From positions 1-24,667 of IMG/VR virus record IMGVR_UViG_3300021960_000481: DNA of 24,667 bases, one strand, 5' to 3'. This stretch comes from a virus. The position numbers and the translations under genes were made by a program. Of this stretch, positions 1-7,488 are shown one piece after another; the first letter of the stretch is position 1; each line of letters begins with the position of its first letter. The notes beneath the pieces are model-generated. The model was not told the origin of the DNA and ran no database searches. It saw nothing but the letters and a program-made list of their open reading frames with translations.

Positions 1-2
1 AA

Positions 3-53
3 AAAGTCTGGAACAAATACATTGAATGGCTTTTTAAAGACACAAGTAAATAA
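3..53 (+). CDS. C-terminal fragment of an upstream gene (partial)
   Basis: A reading frame open from the window edge ends KDTSK with TAA at 51-53. Only 16 residues are visible (aromatic and lysine rich), so nothing can be said about function. It is preferred over the other two frames because its stop overlaps the ATG of the next gene as TAATG, the coupling arrangement used repeatedly in this operon. Confidence 0.5.
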   Translation, partial: KVWNKYIEWLFKDTSK

Positions 54-178
54 TGGAAAAAATTTGTAATAAATGTCACCACCCATGTCACTGCGGAGAA
101 GATAATGATCTTCATGCAGATGAGTATGGTGTATGTACTTGTGAAAAATGTGAATGCAAACCAACTGAAGATACTTAA
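53..178 (+). CDS. cysteine-rich 41-residue protein, probable metal binding
   Basis: A 41-residue protein with eight cysteines in two clusters: CNKCHHPCHC near residues 5-14 and CTCEKCEC near residues 30-37, with an acidic linker between. Paired CxxC-type knuckles and nearby histidines suggest one or two zinc sites (inference). The start ATG overlaps the preceding stop (TAATG), and the next gene begins six bases after the stop. I do not recognise a named family. The density of cysteines and the coupling make a chance frame unlikely. Confidence 0.75.
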   Translation: MEKICNKCHHPCHCGEDNDLHADEYGVCTCEKCECKPTEDT

Positions 179-183
179 CCCTT

Positions 184-849
184 ATGAAAACCCTTATACT
201 TACACTACTAATTATCATATACTCAGCATTTGCTTTTGCAGATACTACACAAAATAATACATCAGGATCAAACACATCTATCACTGGTGGATACACTAGT
301 TCAGCTACAAATACATATCAAAGTGGTAGTTCTAATAATACTACAACTACAAATAATTCTACTTCGAATATGAAATCTGCACCACCAACAGCAGCTGCAC
401 CCAATGTTACTAACTCAGGTTCAGATGTTTGTCTTGCAGGTGCATCAGCAGGTATTCAAACTTTTGGTGTAGGTGTATCAGCAGGTAAATCATTTAGAGA
501 TAAGAACTGTGAAAGAATTAAATTATCTAGAGAAATGAATAGTCTAGGTATGAAAGTTGCAGCAGTTGCAATACTTTGTCAAGATGAAAGAGTCTTTTTT
601 GCTATGGAACAGGCAGGAACACCATGTCCATTTGAAGGTAAGATTGGTAAAGAAGCTAAAGCAGCTTGGAAGAAATATGATAAGTTAAGACCAGACTATG
701 AAACATATGTGCAGAATTTAAAAATTATAGAAAAGAAAAATAAAGAAGAAGAAAAACAAATTACAAAAGAAATGATAACTATGGATATTCATAAAGAGTC
801 AGAAGATAAGAAGACTAAACAAAAAATAGAATGGACTAATCCTAAATGA
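184..849 (+). CDS. secreted protein with Ser/Thr/Asn-rich N-terminal half
   Basis: A 221-residue protein. Residues 1-19 form a classical signal peptide (Lys, then a long Leu/Ile/Ala core, with probable cleavage after AFA before DTT). Residues 20-75 are low-complexity Ser/Thr/Asn. The middle (about 80-155) is compact and has four cysteines (DVCLAG, KNCER, ILCQDE, TPCPFE), compatible with disulfides in an exported protein. The tail from about 180 is highly charged Lys/Glu and probably helical. It sits between tiny membrane-protein genes at the end of a late-type operon. No family was recognised; a virion-associated or cell-envelope role is only a guess. Its stop overlaps the next ATG. Confidence 0.8.
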   Translation: MKTLILTLLIIIYSAFAFADTTQNNTSGSNTSITGGYTSSATNTYQSGSSNNTTTTNNSTSNMKSAPPTAAAPNVTNSGSDVCLAGASAGIQTFGVGVSAGKSFRDKNCERIKLSREMNSLGMKVAAVAILCQDERVFFAMEQAGTPCPFEGKIGKEAKAAWKKYDKLRPDYETYVQNLKIIEKKNKEEEKQITKEMITMDIHKESEDKKTKQKIEWTNPK

Positions 850-938
850 TAGATAAATTTATATATAAGTTTTTGGGTAAGATAGATAGTGCAACTTCTT
901 GGATAAATAAGTTATTAAAAAGTAAAAGTAAAAAATGA
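846..938 (+). CDS. 30-residue basic amphipathic peptide
   Basis: Starts in an ATGA overlap with the preceding stop and ends in an ATGA overlap with the next start, so it bridges two genes exactly. The peptide begins MIDKFIYKFLGKID and ends with a run of lysines and serines (LLKSKSKK), giving an amphipathic helix with a basic tail. Similar tiny MIDKF-type proteins are familiar to me from marine phages, but I know no function. Membrane-surface association is an inference from composition. Confidence 0.7.
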   Translation: MIDKFIYKFLGKIDSATSWINKLLKSKSKK

Positions 939-1123
939 ATAGAAAAACTAATACAGCTATGATTGCTTTGTTAGGCACTATACTTTTAGGTTTATCTACT
1001 TATGTATTAATAACAATTGTAGAACTTCAAGTTCATATAGGTATGCTTACTGAAGAAATAATGTCTATTGATAAACAAATAGGTAGAATATACAATCATA
1101 TGGATAGATTAACTAGTAAATGA
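935..1123 (+). CDS. small membrane protein with coiled-coil tail
   Basis: A 62-residue protein: a short basic N terminus (MNRKTNT), one transmembrane segment at about residues 8-30, then a heptad-like helix (about 31-60) rich in Ile, Met and Glu. The topology is N-in with an outer-facing helix, or the reverse. It resembles small accessory lysis or spanin-like proteins in shape only; no lipobox or holin signature is visible. It is coupled on both sides by ATGA overlaps. Confidence 0.75.
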   Translation: MNRKTNTAMIALLGTILLGLSTYVLITIVELQVHIGMLTEEIMSIDKQIGRIYNHMDRLTSK

Positions 1124-1221
1124 TTTGGTTAATAGGGATAATAATAGGAGTTGGTTATGCAATATATAGCATTAATAAGTTTGCTGATTACATTAATCCT
1201 TACAACTTCCATAAAAAGTGA
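1120..1221 (+). CDS. 33-residue membrane peptide overlapping the next gene
   Basis: Starts in an ATGA overlap with the preceding stop. Residues 1-17 (MIWLIGIIIGVGYAIYS) form a hydrophobic segment, followed by a short polar tail ending FHKK. It overlaps the signal-peptide region of the next gene (from 1157) by 65 bases in another frame, so one stretch of DNA encodes two hydrophobic segments. The coupling and clean membrane profile support it. Function unknown. Confidence 0.6.
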   Translation: MIWLIGIIIGVGYAIYSINKFADYINPYNFHKK

Positions 1222-2572
1222 AGAAGTTACTACAAATAATTTACTCAATCAAAACTTTGATTCAGGATCCTGGTCTGGTACCGCTGATGGTCGCCACGGG
1301 TCTGATGTTATTGCTGCTCACAATAATGAATATATCATATCAGACGATATAAGTTTAAGAAATGATGCAGGACTAACAGAGGATCAGATAAAGTATGGAT
1401 TTAGTGGAGATCATGAATTTCAATACTGGCATTGGAATGATTATGAATCTACTGTCCAATCGACTATAACAATAACAGGACAAAGTGGTGAAACAACGAC
1501 ACAAATACGAACTTACAACTCTACTGGCTGTGGCTATACTAACTGCGGTTCTTTCGACACTGGGTCTGACAGCTTTATTGTATCTAGAAATACTGAAACC
1601 GACTATAGTATCTCTGTACAGTATGATTTCTCAGATACTTCAAATGCTACAGGTCATTATGGTGTCGATCTCAAAGAGCCAAGCCTCACTATCACTTACG
1701 AATCTGAACCTATTTTCATAGAAGACTCTGTTGAACAGGAGATTATAGATTTGTTTGATGACTTCAAACCTGAAGACAATATTAAATTTGAAGATACAAA
1801 GTTTGAAGATAACTTTGTAGCACTACCTGAACCTGACTTTGCAATAGAAGAAGAGTTTGGTATGGAAGAACCAGAGTTTAAAGAAGAGCCATCATTTGAA
1901 GAGCCTATGGTTATGGAAATGCCAGAAGAACAAAAGCAAGAAGAACCTGAAATGGAACTTATGACGCAGCTATTTGTTGAGGAAAATGAGGATAAAGAAG
2001 ATATTGACAATTCTACGGATGAGGGTATAATAGAAGTAGTAGAGGAAGAATCTAAAGAAGAAGAAAAAACAACTTCTGAAATGATGCAAGAAGGTTTTGA
2101 AGATGAACAAACAGAAAATGAACAAGCAGAATCCGATAGCGAAACTACTCAAACTACCGATGCTACGAAAGAGAGTGATACTAAGCAAGAAAAAATTAAC
2201 TCGAGAAAAACTAAAACAGCAAATGCTAAGTCACAGTCAGAGTCTCTAGAGCTACAACAAGTTATGGATAAGATAGACGAGAAAGTAAAAGACATTGGTA
2301 AAAACTTAGAATTTAAAAACTTAATAAAAATTAAAGCTATGTCCAATAACGATATTATATTAGATACTTATAATGTACCTTTTTATAAACCAAAAGATAT
2401 TTACCTAGACCAGGTAAGTATTGCAGATAATAGAGATATATATTCTAATATAAATCTAGATAAATATGTAGCTAATGATCCTATATCTACTAAGGTAAAT
2501 AAAATAAATGAATTACAAAATGAAAGACAGCAATTGTTAATACAATTAGAGGTACTTAAAAATGAACTTTAA
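1157..2572 (+). CDS. large secreted acidic protein, possible adhesin-like
   Basis: About 471 residues. The ATG at 1157 is chosen because an AGGAG at 1146-1150 sits six bases upstream; the in-frame TTG at 1151 has no such site. Residues 1-23 are a signal peptide ending near IKSEE. Residues 25-180 are rich in Gly, Ser, Thr and aromatics with alternating beta-like patterns and a Cys pair (GCGYTNCG). Residues 185-330 are extremely Glu-rich with repeated EEP/EEPxFEE units. The C terminus (about 350-471) has heptad-like helices ending LQNERQQLLIQLEVLKNEL. An exported or virion-surface protein is inferred. No catalytic motif or named family was recognised. Confidence 0.8.
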   Translation: MQYIALISLLITLILTTSIKSEEVTTNNLLNQNFDSGSWSGTADGRHGSDVIAAHNNEYIISDDISLRNDAGLTEDQIKYGFSGDHEFQYWHWNDYESTVQSTITITGQSGETTTQIRTYNSTGCGYTNCGSFDTGSDSFIVSRNTETDYSISVQYDFSDTSNATGHYGVDLKEPSLTITYESEPIFIEDSVEQEIIDLFDDFKPEDNIKFEDTKFEDNFVALPEPDFAIEEEFGMEEPEFKEEPSFEEPMVMEMPEEQKQEEPEMELMTQLFVEENEDKEDIDNSTDEGIIEVVEEESKEEEKTTSEMMQEGFEDEQTENEQAESDSETTQTTDATKESDTKQEKINSRKTKTANAKSQSESLELQQVMDKIDEKVKDIGKNLEFKNLIKIKAMSNNDIILDTYNVPFYKPKDIYLDQVSIADNRDIYSNINLDKYVANDPISTKVNKINELQNERQQLLIQLEVLKNEL

Positions 2573-2717
2573 ATTTGACTTATTAAAATTAATAAAGCAG
2601 AAAAAATATAAAGACTCAGCACTAGCACAGCTAAGGCAGAGAAGTAAAACTTCTATAGCCAGACCAAAGGCAACAAAAAATATAACTTCAAAAGATCCAA
2701 GGATGCAGGGGATATAA
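2562..2717 (+). CDS. 51-residue basic protein of unknown function
   Basis: Starts inside the last codons of the preceding gene (11-base overlap) and ends two bases before the next ATG. The sequence is lysine and arginine rich (KLIKQKKYKDSALAQLRQRSK) with no cysteines or membrane segment. It fits the set of small basic proteins in this operon, which might bind DNA or the capsid interior (inference). No strong ribosome site is visible, so expression probably relies on coupling. Confidence 0.55.
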   Translation: MNFKFDLLKLIKQKKYKDSALAQLRQRSKTSIARPKATKNITSKDPRMQGI

Positions 2718-2718
2718 T

Positions 2719-3036
2719 ATGGATAAAATAAAAAATCAATTAGCAGGTGTAGCAGCTTTACTAGGTGTCATTGCCGCAATAGGTGGTGGCTTTGTAAAGT
2801 ATGGTGAAATAACAACTAAACTAGATGCATTAGAAAATGCAGGTGGTACAGATTGGTCTGCACAAATAGCTGTATTAGAAGAAAAAGTTACTGCTCTAGA
2901 AAATAAAGATCTATCACATACACATGATAATGAGCATAGCCATACTAAAATATTAGTAAACGAAAAAACACTTCAAGTATTACAAAATCAAATAGAGGAA
3001 TTAAAAATTAAATCTTCTAACCCGCTAGCAAACTAG
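2719..3036 (+). CDS. membrane-anchored coiled-coil protein with His-rich segment
   Basis: 105 residues with an AGGGG ribosome site. A hydrophobic Gly/Ala-rich segment (about residues 9-27, GVAALLGVIAAIGGGF) is followed by heptad-like helices (TTKLDALENA, AVLEEKVTALE), a short His cluster (DLSHTHDNEHSHTK) and a final coiled coil. The TM-plus-coiled-coil plan is common in small phage lysis or membrane proteins, but nothing here is diagnostic. The stop TAG overlaps the GTG start of the next gene (TAGTG). Confidence 0.75.
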   Translation: MDKIKNQLAGVAALLGVIAAIGGGFVKYGEITTKLDALENAGGTDWSAQIAVLEEKVTALENKDLSHTHDNEHSHTKILVNEKTLQVLQNQIEELKIKSSNPLAN

Positions 3037-3686
3037 TGTACCTTAATGCTAACATACCTATCATAGAGTGCTATGTTAGAGGTAATTATTTAAGAGATCA
3101 AAAAGATTCCTTTGATAAATACTTTGGGTGTGCTATATTTGGATTTAGTTCTATACCAAATCAAGTACCATTGTTTCATTTTATGATGGAAGATGGTGGG
3201 CTATGGTGGAGAGCACCTATATCAGCATTCTGTAAAGAGCCTAATGTAAAAGAGTTGCCACTTAATGAGTTAGTTATGTGGGATAGTTTTAGTTATAATG
3301 TAAGTGTTACTACGTTTTATGAATTATCAGGTAATAAAATGCAGTATATATCTAGACGTAAAGTAAAAAGAGTAGGCACATATTTATTTACTATAGATTG
3401 GGGGCCAGGAGATTATAACGAATTAAATTTTGGTTATGCAGAAAAACCAGACCAACACAAATGTGGCCATGTATTAGAATTAGATGATGGTAATTATGCA
3501 ATACAACCTAACAATAGATTAAGAGTATTTGATGCATCTATGGGCACAGATTTAGATAAGAAACCTCTTATTAATAGATTAGTTAATACTAGAAGATGGT
3601 CAGTTGAGACTAGTTCTAAATGGATAACTGATGAGCATGAGGAAGGCAGCTACGATTATCATTTTAAGGAGTTAAAAGATGAGTAA
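3036..3686 (+). CDS. conserved marine-phage protein of unknown function
   Basis: 216 residues, GTG start overlapping the preceding TAG. The sequence is compact and aromatic rich, with distinctive stretches GGLWWRAPISAFC, FSYNVSVTTF, DQHKCGHVLELDDGNYAIQPNNR and a C-terminal RRWSVE. I have an impression of close relatives in marine podovirus genomes, always unnamed. The globular beta-rich look and late position would suit a structural or virion-associated protein (inference). No catalytic motif or membrane segment was seen. It overlaps the next gene by eight bases. Confidence 0.85.
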   Translation: MYLNANIPIIECYVRGNYLRDQKDSFDKYFGCAIFGFSSIPNQVPLFHFMMEDGGLWWRAPISAFCKEPNVKELPLNELVMWDSFSYNVSVTTFYELSGNKMQYISRRKVKRVGTYLFTIDWGPGDYNELNFGYAEKPDQHKCGHVLELDDGNYAIQPNNRLRVFDASMGTDLDKKPLINRLVNTRRWSVETSSKWITDEHEEGSYDYHFKELKDE

Positions 3687-3861
3687 TAAAAGTACAGTAA
3701 ATAAAGCAGGAAACTATACACAACCTAATAAAAGAAAACAAATCTTTAATAGAATAAAAGCTGCAAATACCCATGGCACAGCCGCAGGTAAATGGTCAGC
3801 TAGAAAAGCACAAGCACTAGCTAAAGCATATAAGAAAGCAGGTGGTGGATATAAATCGTAA
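3679..3861 (+). CDS. small basic virion-type protein
   Basis: 60 residues, about a quarter Lys or Arg, with AAGGAG eight bases before the ATG. The motif GKWSARKAQALAKAYKKAGGGYKS at the C terminus matches a pattern I associate with small basic proteins of marine phages (N-terminal STVNKAGNYT, then WSARKAQ). A nucleic-acid or head-interior role is plausible but unproven. The stop overlaps the next ATG (TAATG). Confidence 0.8.
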   Translation: MSNKSTVNKAGNYTQPNKRKQIFNRIKAANTHGTAAGKWSARKAQALAKAYKKAGGGYKS

Positions 3862-4229
3862 TGCCATTTCTAAGTAAAAGTAAATTTTTAACTGAAAGTA
3901 AAACTATTACAAGTTTATTACCAAATGCAGATGCAGATTTAATTTATACTTGCCCTAATAATTATAGTGCTATTGTTAAATTTCTACATTTAAGTAGTGG
4001 TATAGCTAATAATAAAAAAGCATATATACAATTTTATCATGCTGATGATGGTACATATCATCATATTGTAAATGGACTCGCTATGGGTGCACATACAGCT
4101 ACTGATTTAGTAAGTGGTAGCCAGTTATATATGCATCAAGGTGATAAATTAATAGGTTATATAGAAGCAACAATGAGTTTGGATGTAACTGTTTCTTTAG
4201 AGGAATATTACGATCCATTGAGAGGATAA
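3861..4229 (+). CDS. possible head-decoration or fibre-type structural protein
   Basis: 122 residues with no signal peptide and a beta-rich alternating pattern throughout (NYSAIVKFLHLSSG, YIQFYHADDGTYHHIV, GDKLIGYIEATMSLDVTVSLEEYYDP). This resembles the short immunoglobulin-like or jelly-roll accessory proteins placed near phage structural genes. The assignment is an inference from pattern and neighbourhood only. TAATG coupling with the preceding basic protein suggests they are made together. Confidence 0.7.
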   Translation: MPFLSKSKFLTESKTITSLLPNADADLIYTCPNNYSAIVKFLHLSSGIANNKKAYIQFYHADDGTYHHIVNGLAMGAHTATDLVSGSQLYMHQGDKLIGYIEATMSLDVTVSLEEYYDPLRG

Positions 4230-4242
4230 AGGAGAATATATA

Positions 4243-4380
4243 ATGGTAGCAATAAAAGGAAAACAATACAAGTTAGACTTTAACAAAAATAAAAAGCTAG
4301 ACAAACAAGACTTTAAAATATTAGCAAAAATAAAAAAGAAAAATAAAAATGTCACTAACAAAAAGTCAAAGATCACTTAA
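4243..4380 (+). CDS. 45-residue protein with a single EF-hand-like loop
   Basis: A GGAG sits eight bases before the ATG. Residues 12-24 read DFNKNKKLDKQDF, matching the EF-hand calcium loop pattern D-x-N-x-N-x-x-[ILV]-D-x-x-[DE]-F, with Lys in place of the usual Gly at loop position 6. The rest is lysine rich. A single loop with a basic tail could bind Ca2+ (abundant in sea water) or be a relic of a dockerin-like repeat. Calcium binding is inferred, not shown. It overlaps the next gene by 32 bases. Confidence 0.65.
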   Translation: MVAIKGKQYKLDFNKNKKLDKQDFKILAKIKKKNKNVTNKKSKIT

Positions 4381-4597
4381 GGCTTGGGGCAAACAGAAAT
4401 GGAGAACCAAGTCTGGTAAAAAATCATCTGTAACAGGTGAAAGATACTTACCAGAGAAAGCAATAAAAGCATTATCTTCTTCTGAATATGCAGCTACAAC
4501 TGCTGCAAAGAAAGCGGGTAAAGCTAAAGGTAAACAGTTTGTTAAACAACCTAAGAATATTGCAAAGAAAGTAAAACAATATAGGAGTTTTGCATAA
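4349..4597 (+). CDS. basic Lys-rich phage protein, unknown function
   Basis: 82 residues. The N-terminal motif SLKAWGKQKWRTKSGKKS, followed by GERYLPEKAIKALSSSEYAATTAAKK, has the look of small conserved marine-phage proteins of unknown function. The C-terminal half is Lys/Ala rich. No good ribosome site precedes the ATG, and coupling with the overlapping EF-hand-like gene is likely. Its stop overlaps the next ATG (TAATG). A DNA-contacting virion role is speculative. Confidence 0.75.
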   Translation: MSLTKSQRSLKAWGKQKWRTKSGKKSSVTGERYLPEKAIKALSSSEYAATTAAKKAGKAKGKQFVKQPKNIAKKVKQYRSFA

Positions 4598-4857
4598 TGG
4601 CAGGAGCAGCTAAAACAAAAGCATGGACTAGAAAAGAAGGTCAGAATCCTAAGGGTGGCCTTAATCAAAAAGGTCGTGATTCTTATAACCGTGAGACTGG
4701 TGGTAATTTAAAAGCACCAAGTAAAAAGGTAGGCAACAAAAGGCGTGCCTCTTTTTGTGCTCGTATGCGTGGAATGAAAAAGAAACTTACTTCTAAGAAA
4801 ACTGCTAATGACCCTAACTCTAGAATTAATAAAGCATTAAGAGCCTGGAATTGTTAA
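4597..4857 (+). CDS. DUF6321-like basic protein
   Basis: 86 residues. The pattern AWTRKEGQNPKGGLNQKGRDSY, then LKAPSKK and RRASFCARMRGMKKKL with a C-terminal KALRAWNC, matches the family I recall as DUF6321, found in marine phages and viruses with no known function. The protein is strongly basic. Start by TAATG overlap; the next ATG follows the stop directly. The family name is from memory and should be confirmed by profile search. Confidence 0.75.
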   Translation: MAGAAKTKAWTRKEGQNPKGGLNQKGRDSYNRETGGNLKAPSKKVGNKRRASFCARMRGMKKKLTSKKTANDPNSRINKALRAWNC

Positions 4858-7263
4858 ATGGCACCACCATTACTTGCAATCCCTATAATTACAGCAGTAG
4901 GTAGATTTGCTGCACCCTACTTATCTAAAGAATTAAGTAAGCTAGGACTCAATAAGTTTGTTTCAACTTATGGTAAAGATGCATTTACTAGTTTAAATGA
5001 AACATTAGCTGCTGATACACCTATGGTTAAGGCAGATAGTGTACCGATGGTAAATCCTAATTTTGCATCTACTGATAGCGATGATGATGATCCTAATTTA
5101 CCAATGGTCAAAGACCCAAATCAATCCAACCAACCACAACAGGAACCCCCTGAAGATAAAGAGCCAAACATTGGCACAGAAGTAGCTACCGAAGCTGCGT
5201 TAGAAATATCTAAAAACTTATCCAAAGAAGACGACATTAAATCCCAAACACAAAAAGCACTAGAACCCAAAGTAGAATTTGGGCCACTAACAGAAACAGA
5301 AAAACAAACAGCACAGGCACTCATGGGTGATAAACCAGAGTTCTATTCTCGTGCTGTTGATGCTATTAAGAATGCTAAACAAAATAAATTTACTAAAGGT
5401 AAATGGAAAAGTATTGTACAGAGTAATTCTACTAAAGAAGAAATGGATTACCTAGGATTATCAGAGTATCTACAAGGTAACGAATCTATAACTAAACAAG
5501 ACTTATTGGATTTTGTAGAGCAAAAAAATATAGCAGATAAACTAAGTGTAGTTGAGGTACCATTAGAAGATCAATATGATTTTACAACTTTTTCACTTGG
5601 TGGTGCAGGTGGTAAAAGGGCTGTTAGTACTTTACCATATGACTATGCAGTTAATCCAACTGGACAAAAATTACAAGAAGGATACAAATCTACTGTAGAG
5701 CAATATGTTTTTCAAGTAGATGGGCCAGAGCAATGGTCAGCTGACCCTGATCATTTTGCTAAAGAATATGCAACTAATGCTATAGGACATGCTAGAGCAC
5801 AGACAGGATACTTTGATGCTGATGCTGTGGAAAAAAGATTAAATAAAAAAGAAGCTGATGGTGTAAAGTTAAGTAACGATGATAAAACTTTAAAAAATGC
5901 ATCTAGACAATTAGAAGATACTTTTATCATAGATGAAATACAATCTGATATGATACAAAAGATACAGCAAGAAGGAACTAAAGATGATTTTGTTATAATA
6001 AAAGGTAAAGATATTACTCAAGATTTTTTAAAAAAAAATTATCCTAACTATCTTGTTAAAAAAGAACCAGATGTATTATCTGGTCGTGGTATATTTGGAC
6101 AAATTGAAAATGATAGAGAAGGGCCAATAGCAGGATTAACAGATACAGAACCTACTAATAAAAAAATATTAGATGAAGCAAAAAATTTTGCTACTGAAAA
6201 TCAAAATGTTTTATATTCTGTAGATACAGGAAGAGATATAACAAATGAACGTGGTGTGCCTGAAGTTAGATTAATGGATAACAACTTTTATGTTTTTGAT
6301 AAAAATAATTTAGTTACTAAGGGTTCTTACAAAACAAAAGAGCAAGCACAAAAACAGGTAGATCTAAGAGGTTACAATCCATTACCTATAACTGAATCAA
6401 AAAAATATGTAGAGTTAATATTAAATGCTATGATAAAAAAAGCAGTAGAAAAAGATTTAGATAGTATAGGTATAACTAATGGTCAAATACAATTTGATAG
6501 ATATGAAGGTCAACCTATGGAAGATAAAGAAGGTTTAAAAAAATTTTATGATGAAATTGTATATAAACAATTAGAAAAAATTGCAGATAAATATAACGTA
6601 AAATTAGAAACAGTTGAACTTCCTGGTAAAGGTAAGTTAAAAGAATTTGATGATGTTGGTTTAAATGAACCTACAGAAGAATCAGATGCTTTAAATATAA
6701 CTCGTAGAACTCGAACTGCATTAAGAGATGGGTTTGTTTTGCGTAAAATTAGCTATAGTTCATTAGCAAATACAATTGAAAGTCTAAATCGTGGAACTGT
6801 AGAGGGAGATCCACTTCCTGACAATGCCACACTTCCAGATTATGCAAGCATATTTACTGAAACAGGTAGGGGTGCAGGAGATAGTATTTTAGATACACTT
6901 ATTGATGATAACCCAGATATAGAAAATGAAAAAAATTATTATATGTGGGTAAAACCAGATAGTGAAATAGATAAAGCAATAACAAAAGCTAATGCTGGTG
7001 AGTTAATGAACATAGCAAGAGTATGGAATAATAGAGATATTAATTTACAAATGCCTATATCATCAGTTATCCCTTCAGGTGGCACAGATATAAATAGTTA
7101 TAATTCTTATATATCTGAATACTTTAGTGGTGAAAACTTTAATATTAAATATCCTCATGAAATTATTAAAATGAAACTACCAAAGAAATTACAAAAAGAA
7201 ATACTAAGCAAGCCTATCAAACTAAGTAAAGCTAAACAGCAAACAGATAGATTATTTGCATAA
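4858..7263 (+). CDS. large polyvalent-protein-like phage protein
   Basis: 801 residues, the last gene of the plus-strand operon. The N terminus (1-25) is hydrophobic. Residues 50-150 are low-complexity Asp/Pro/Gln. About 181-222 (SIVQSNSTKEEMDYLGLSEYLQG with a following TKQDLLDFVE) matches a short domain I recall from large phage polyvalent proteins. A second recalled domain has GHARAQ at 310-315, IIDEIQSD at 357-364, ITNGQIQFDRYE at 539-550 and KKFYDEI at 561-567, like the EIQSDW / TxGxxQxxRY / FYD motifs of those proteins. Such proteins are often co-injected with phage DNA, so a virion-carried effector is plausible (inference). No complete known catalytic site was identified. Two terminators follow the stop. 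Confidence 0.85.
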   Translation: MAPPLLAIPIITAVGRFAAPYLSKELSKLGLNKFVSTYGKDAFTSLNETLAADTPMVKADSVPMVNPNFASTDSDDDDPNLPMVKDPNQSNQPQQEPPEDKEPNIGTEVATEAALEISKNLSKEDDIKSQTQKALEPKVEFGPLTETEKQTAQALMGDKPEFYSRAVDAIKNAKQNKFTKGKWKSIVQSNSTKEEMDYLGLSEYLQGNESITKQDLLDFVEQKNIADKLSVVEVPLEDQYDFTTFSLGGAGGKRAVSTLPYDYAVNPTGQKLQEGYKSTVEQYVFQVDGPEQWSADPDHFAKEYATNAIGHARAQTGYFDADAVEKRLNKKEADGVKLSNDDKTLKNASRQLEDTFIIDEIQSDMIQKIQQEGTKDDFVIIKGKDITQDFLKKNYPNYLVKKEPDVLSGRGIFGQIENDREGPIAGLTDTEPTNKKILDEAKNFATENQNVLYSVDTGRDITNERGVPEVRLMDNNFYVFDKNNLVTKGSYKTKEQAQKQVDLRGYNPLPITESKKYVELILNAMIKKAVEKDLDSIGITNGQIQFDRYEGQPMEDKEGLKKFYDEIVYKQLEKIADKYNVKLETVELPGKGKLKEFDDVGLNEPTEESDALNITRRTRTALRDGFVLRKISYSSLANTIESLNRGTVEGDPLPDNATLPDYASIFTETGRGAGDSILDTLIDDNPDIENEKNYYMWVKPDSEIDKAITKANAGELMNIARVWNNRDINLQMPISSVIPSGGTDINSYNSYISEYFSGENFNIKYPHEIIKMKLPKKLQKEILSKPIKLSKAKQQTDRLFA

Positions 7264-7288
7264 AAAAGGGGAGCCATAAAGACTCCCC
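7262..7288 (-). terminator. intrinsic terminator of the minus-strand operon
   Basis: On the minus strand the arms GGGGAG (7288-7283) and CTCCCC (7273-7268) enclose a short loop and are followed by six T (7267-7262). It lies just beyond the last minus-strand gene and ends leftward transcription. It starts inside the stop codon of the plus-strand 801-residue gene. Confidence 0.8.
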
Positions 7289-7313
7289 CGTAGCAAGGCA
7301 ACACGACTAATTT

Positions 7314-7346
7314 GGAACCTAAGTTATCTTGGGTTCCTTTTTTTTT
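7314..7346 (+). terminator. intrinsic terminator of the plus-strand operon
   Basis: Arms GGAACCTAAG (7314-7323) and CTTGGGTTCC (7328-7337) pair over ten positions (one G-U) with loop TTAT, followed by nine T at 7338-7346. It closes the plus-strand late operon and overlaps the 3' end of the leftward gene ending at 7324. Confidence 0.9.
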
Positions 7347-7488
7347 GGGCCTTACGATACAGTGAAGGATCACCCCATCGCTTAGTCCAAAACCAGTTAC
7401 TTAATTTACTAGCATAACCTTCTAACTTATCCATGATACAGTTATGCCAGAAGTAATATCTAAATTTTTTGTATAATCTGTTTAACAT
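7324..7488 (-). CDS. small basic protein at the end of the minus-strand operon
   Basis: About 54 residues from ATG at 7488 (MLNRLYKKF), or 65 from an ATG at 7521 (MQTLFVKN). Neither start has a well-spaced ribosome site, though AAGAAG directly precedes the inner one. The protein is rich in Tyr, Trp, Lys and Arg (NWFWTKRWGDPSLYRKAQKK). Its stop lies in the loop of the plus-strand terminator, so the two converging units overlap. It overlaps the preceding gene. Unknown function. Confidence 0.5.
   Translation of the reverse strand: MLNRLYKKFRYYFWHNCIMDKLEGYASKLSNWFWTKRWGDPSLYRKAQKKRNPR

Noticed and set aside
1485-1721. Plus-strand 78-residue hydrophobic frame inside the secreted-protein gene
   Set aside because: Out-of-frame shadow of a well supported gene with no ribosome site.
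1696-2346. Minus-strand Ser/Phe-rich frames opposite the Glu-rich segment
   Set aside because: Antisense of repeated GAA/GAG codons gives Ser/Phe-rich shadow frames.
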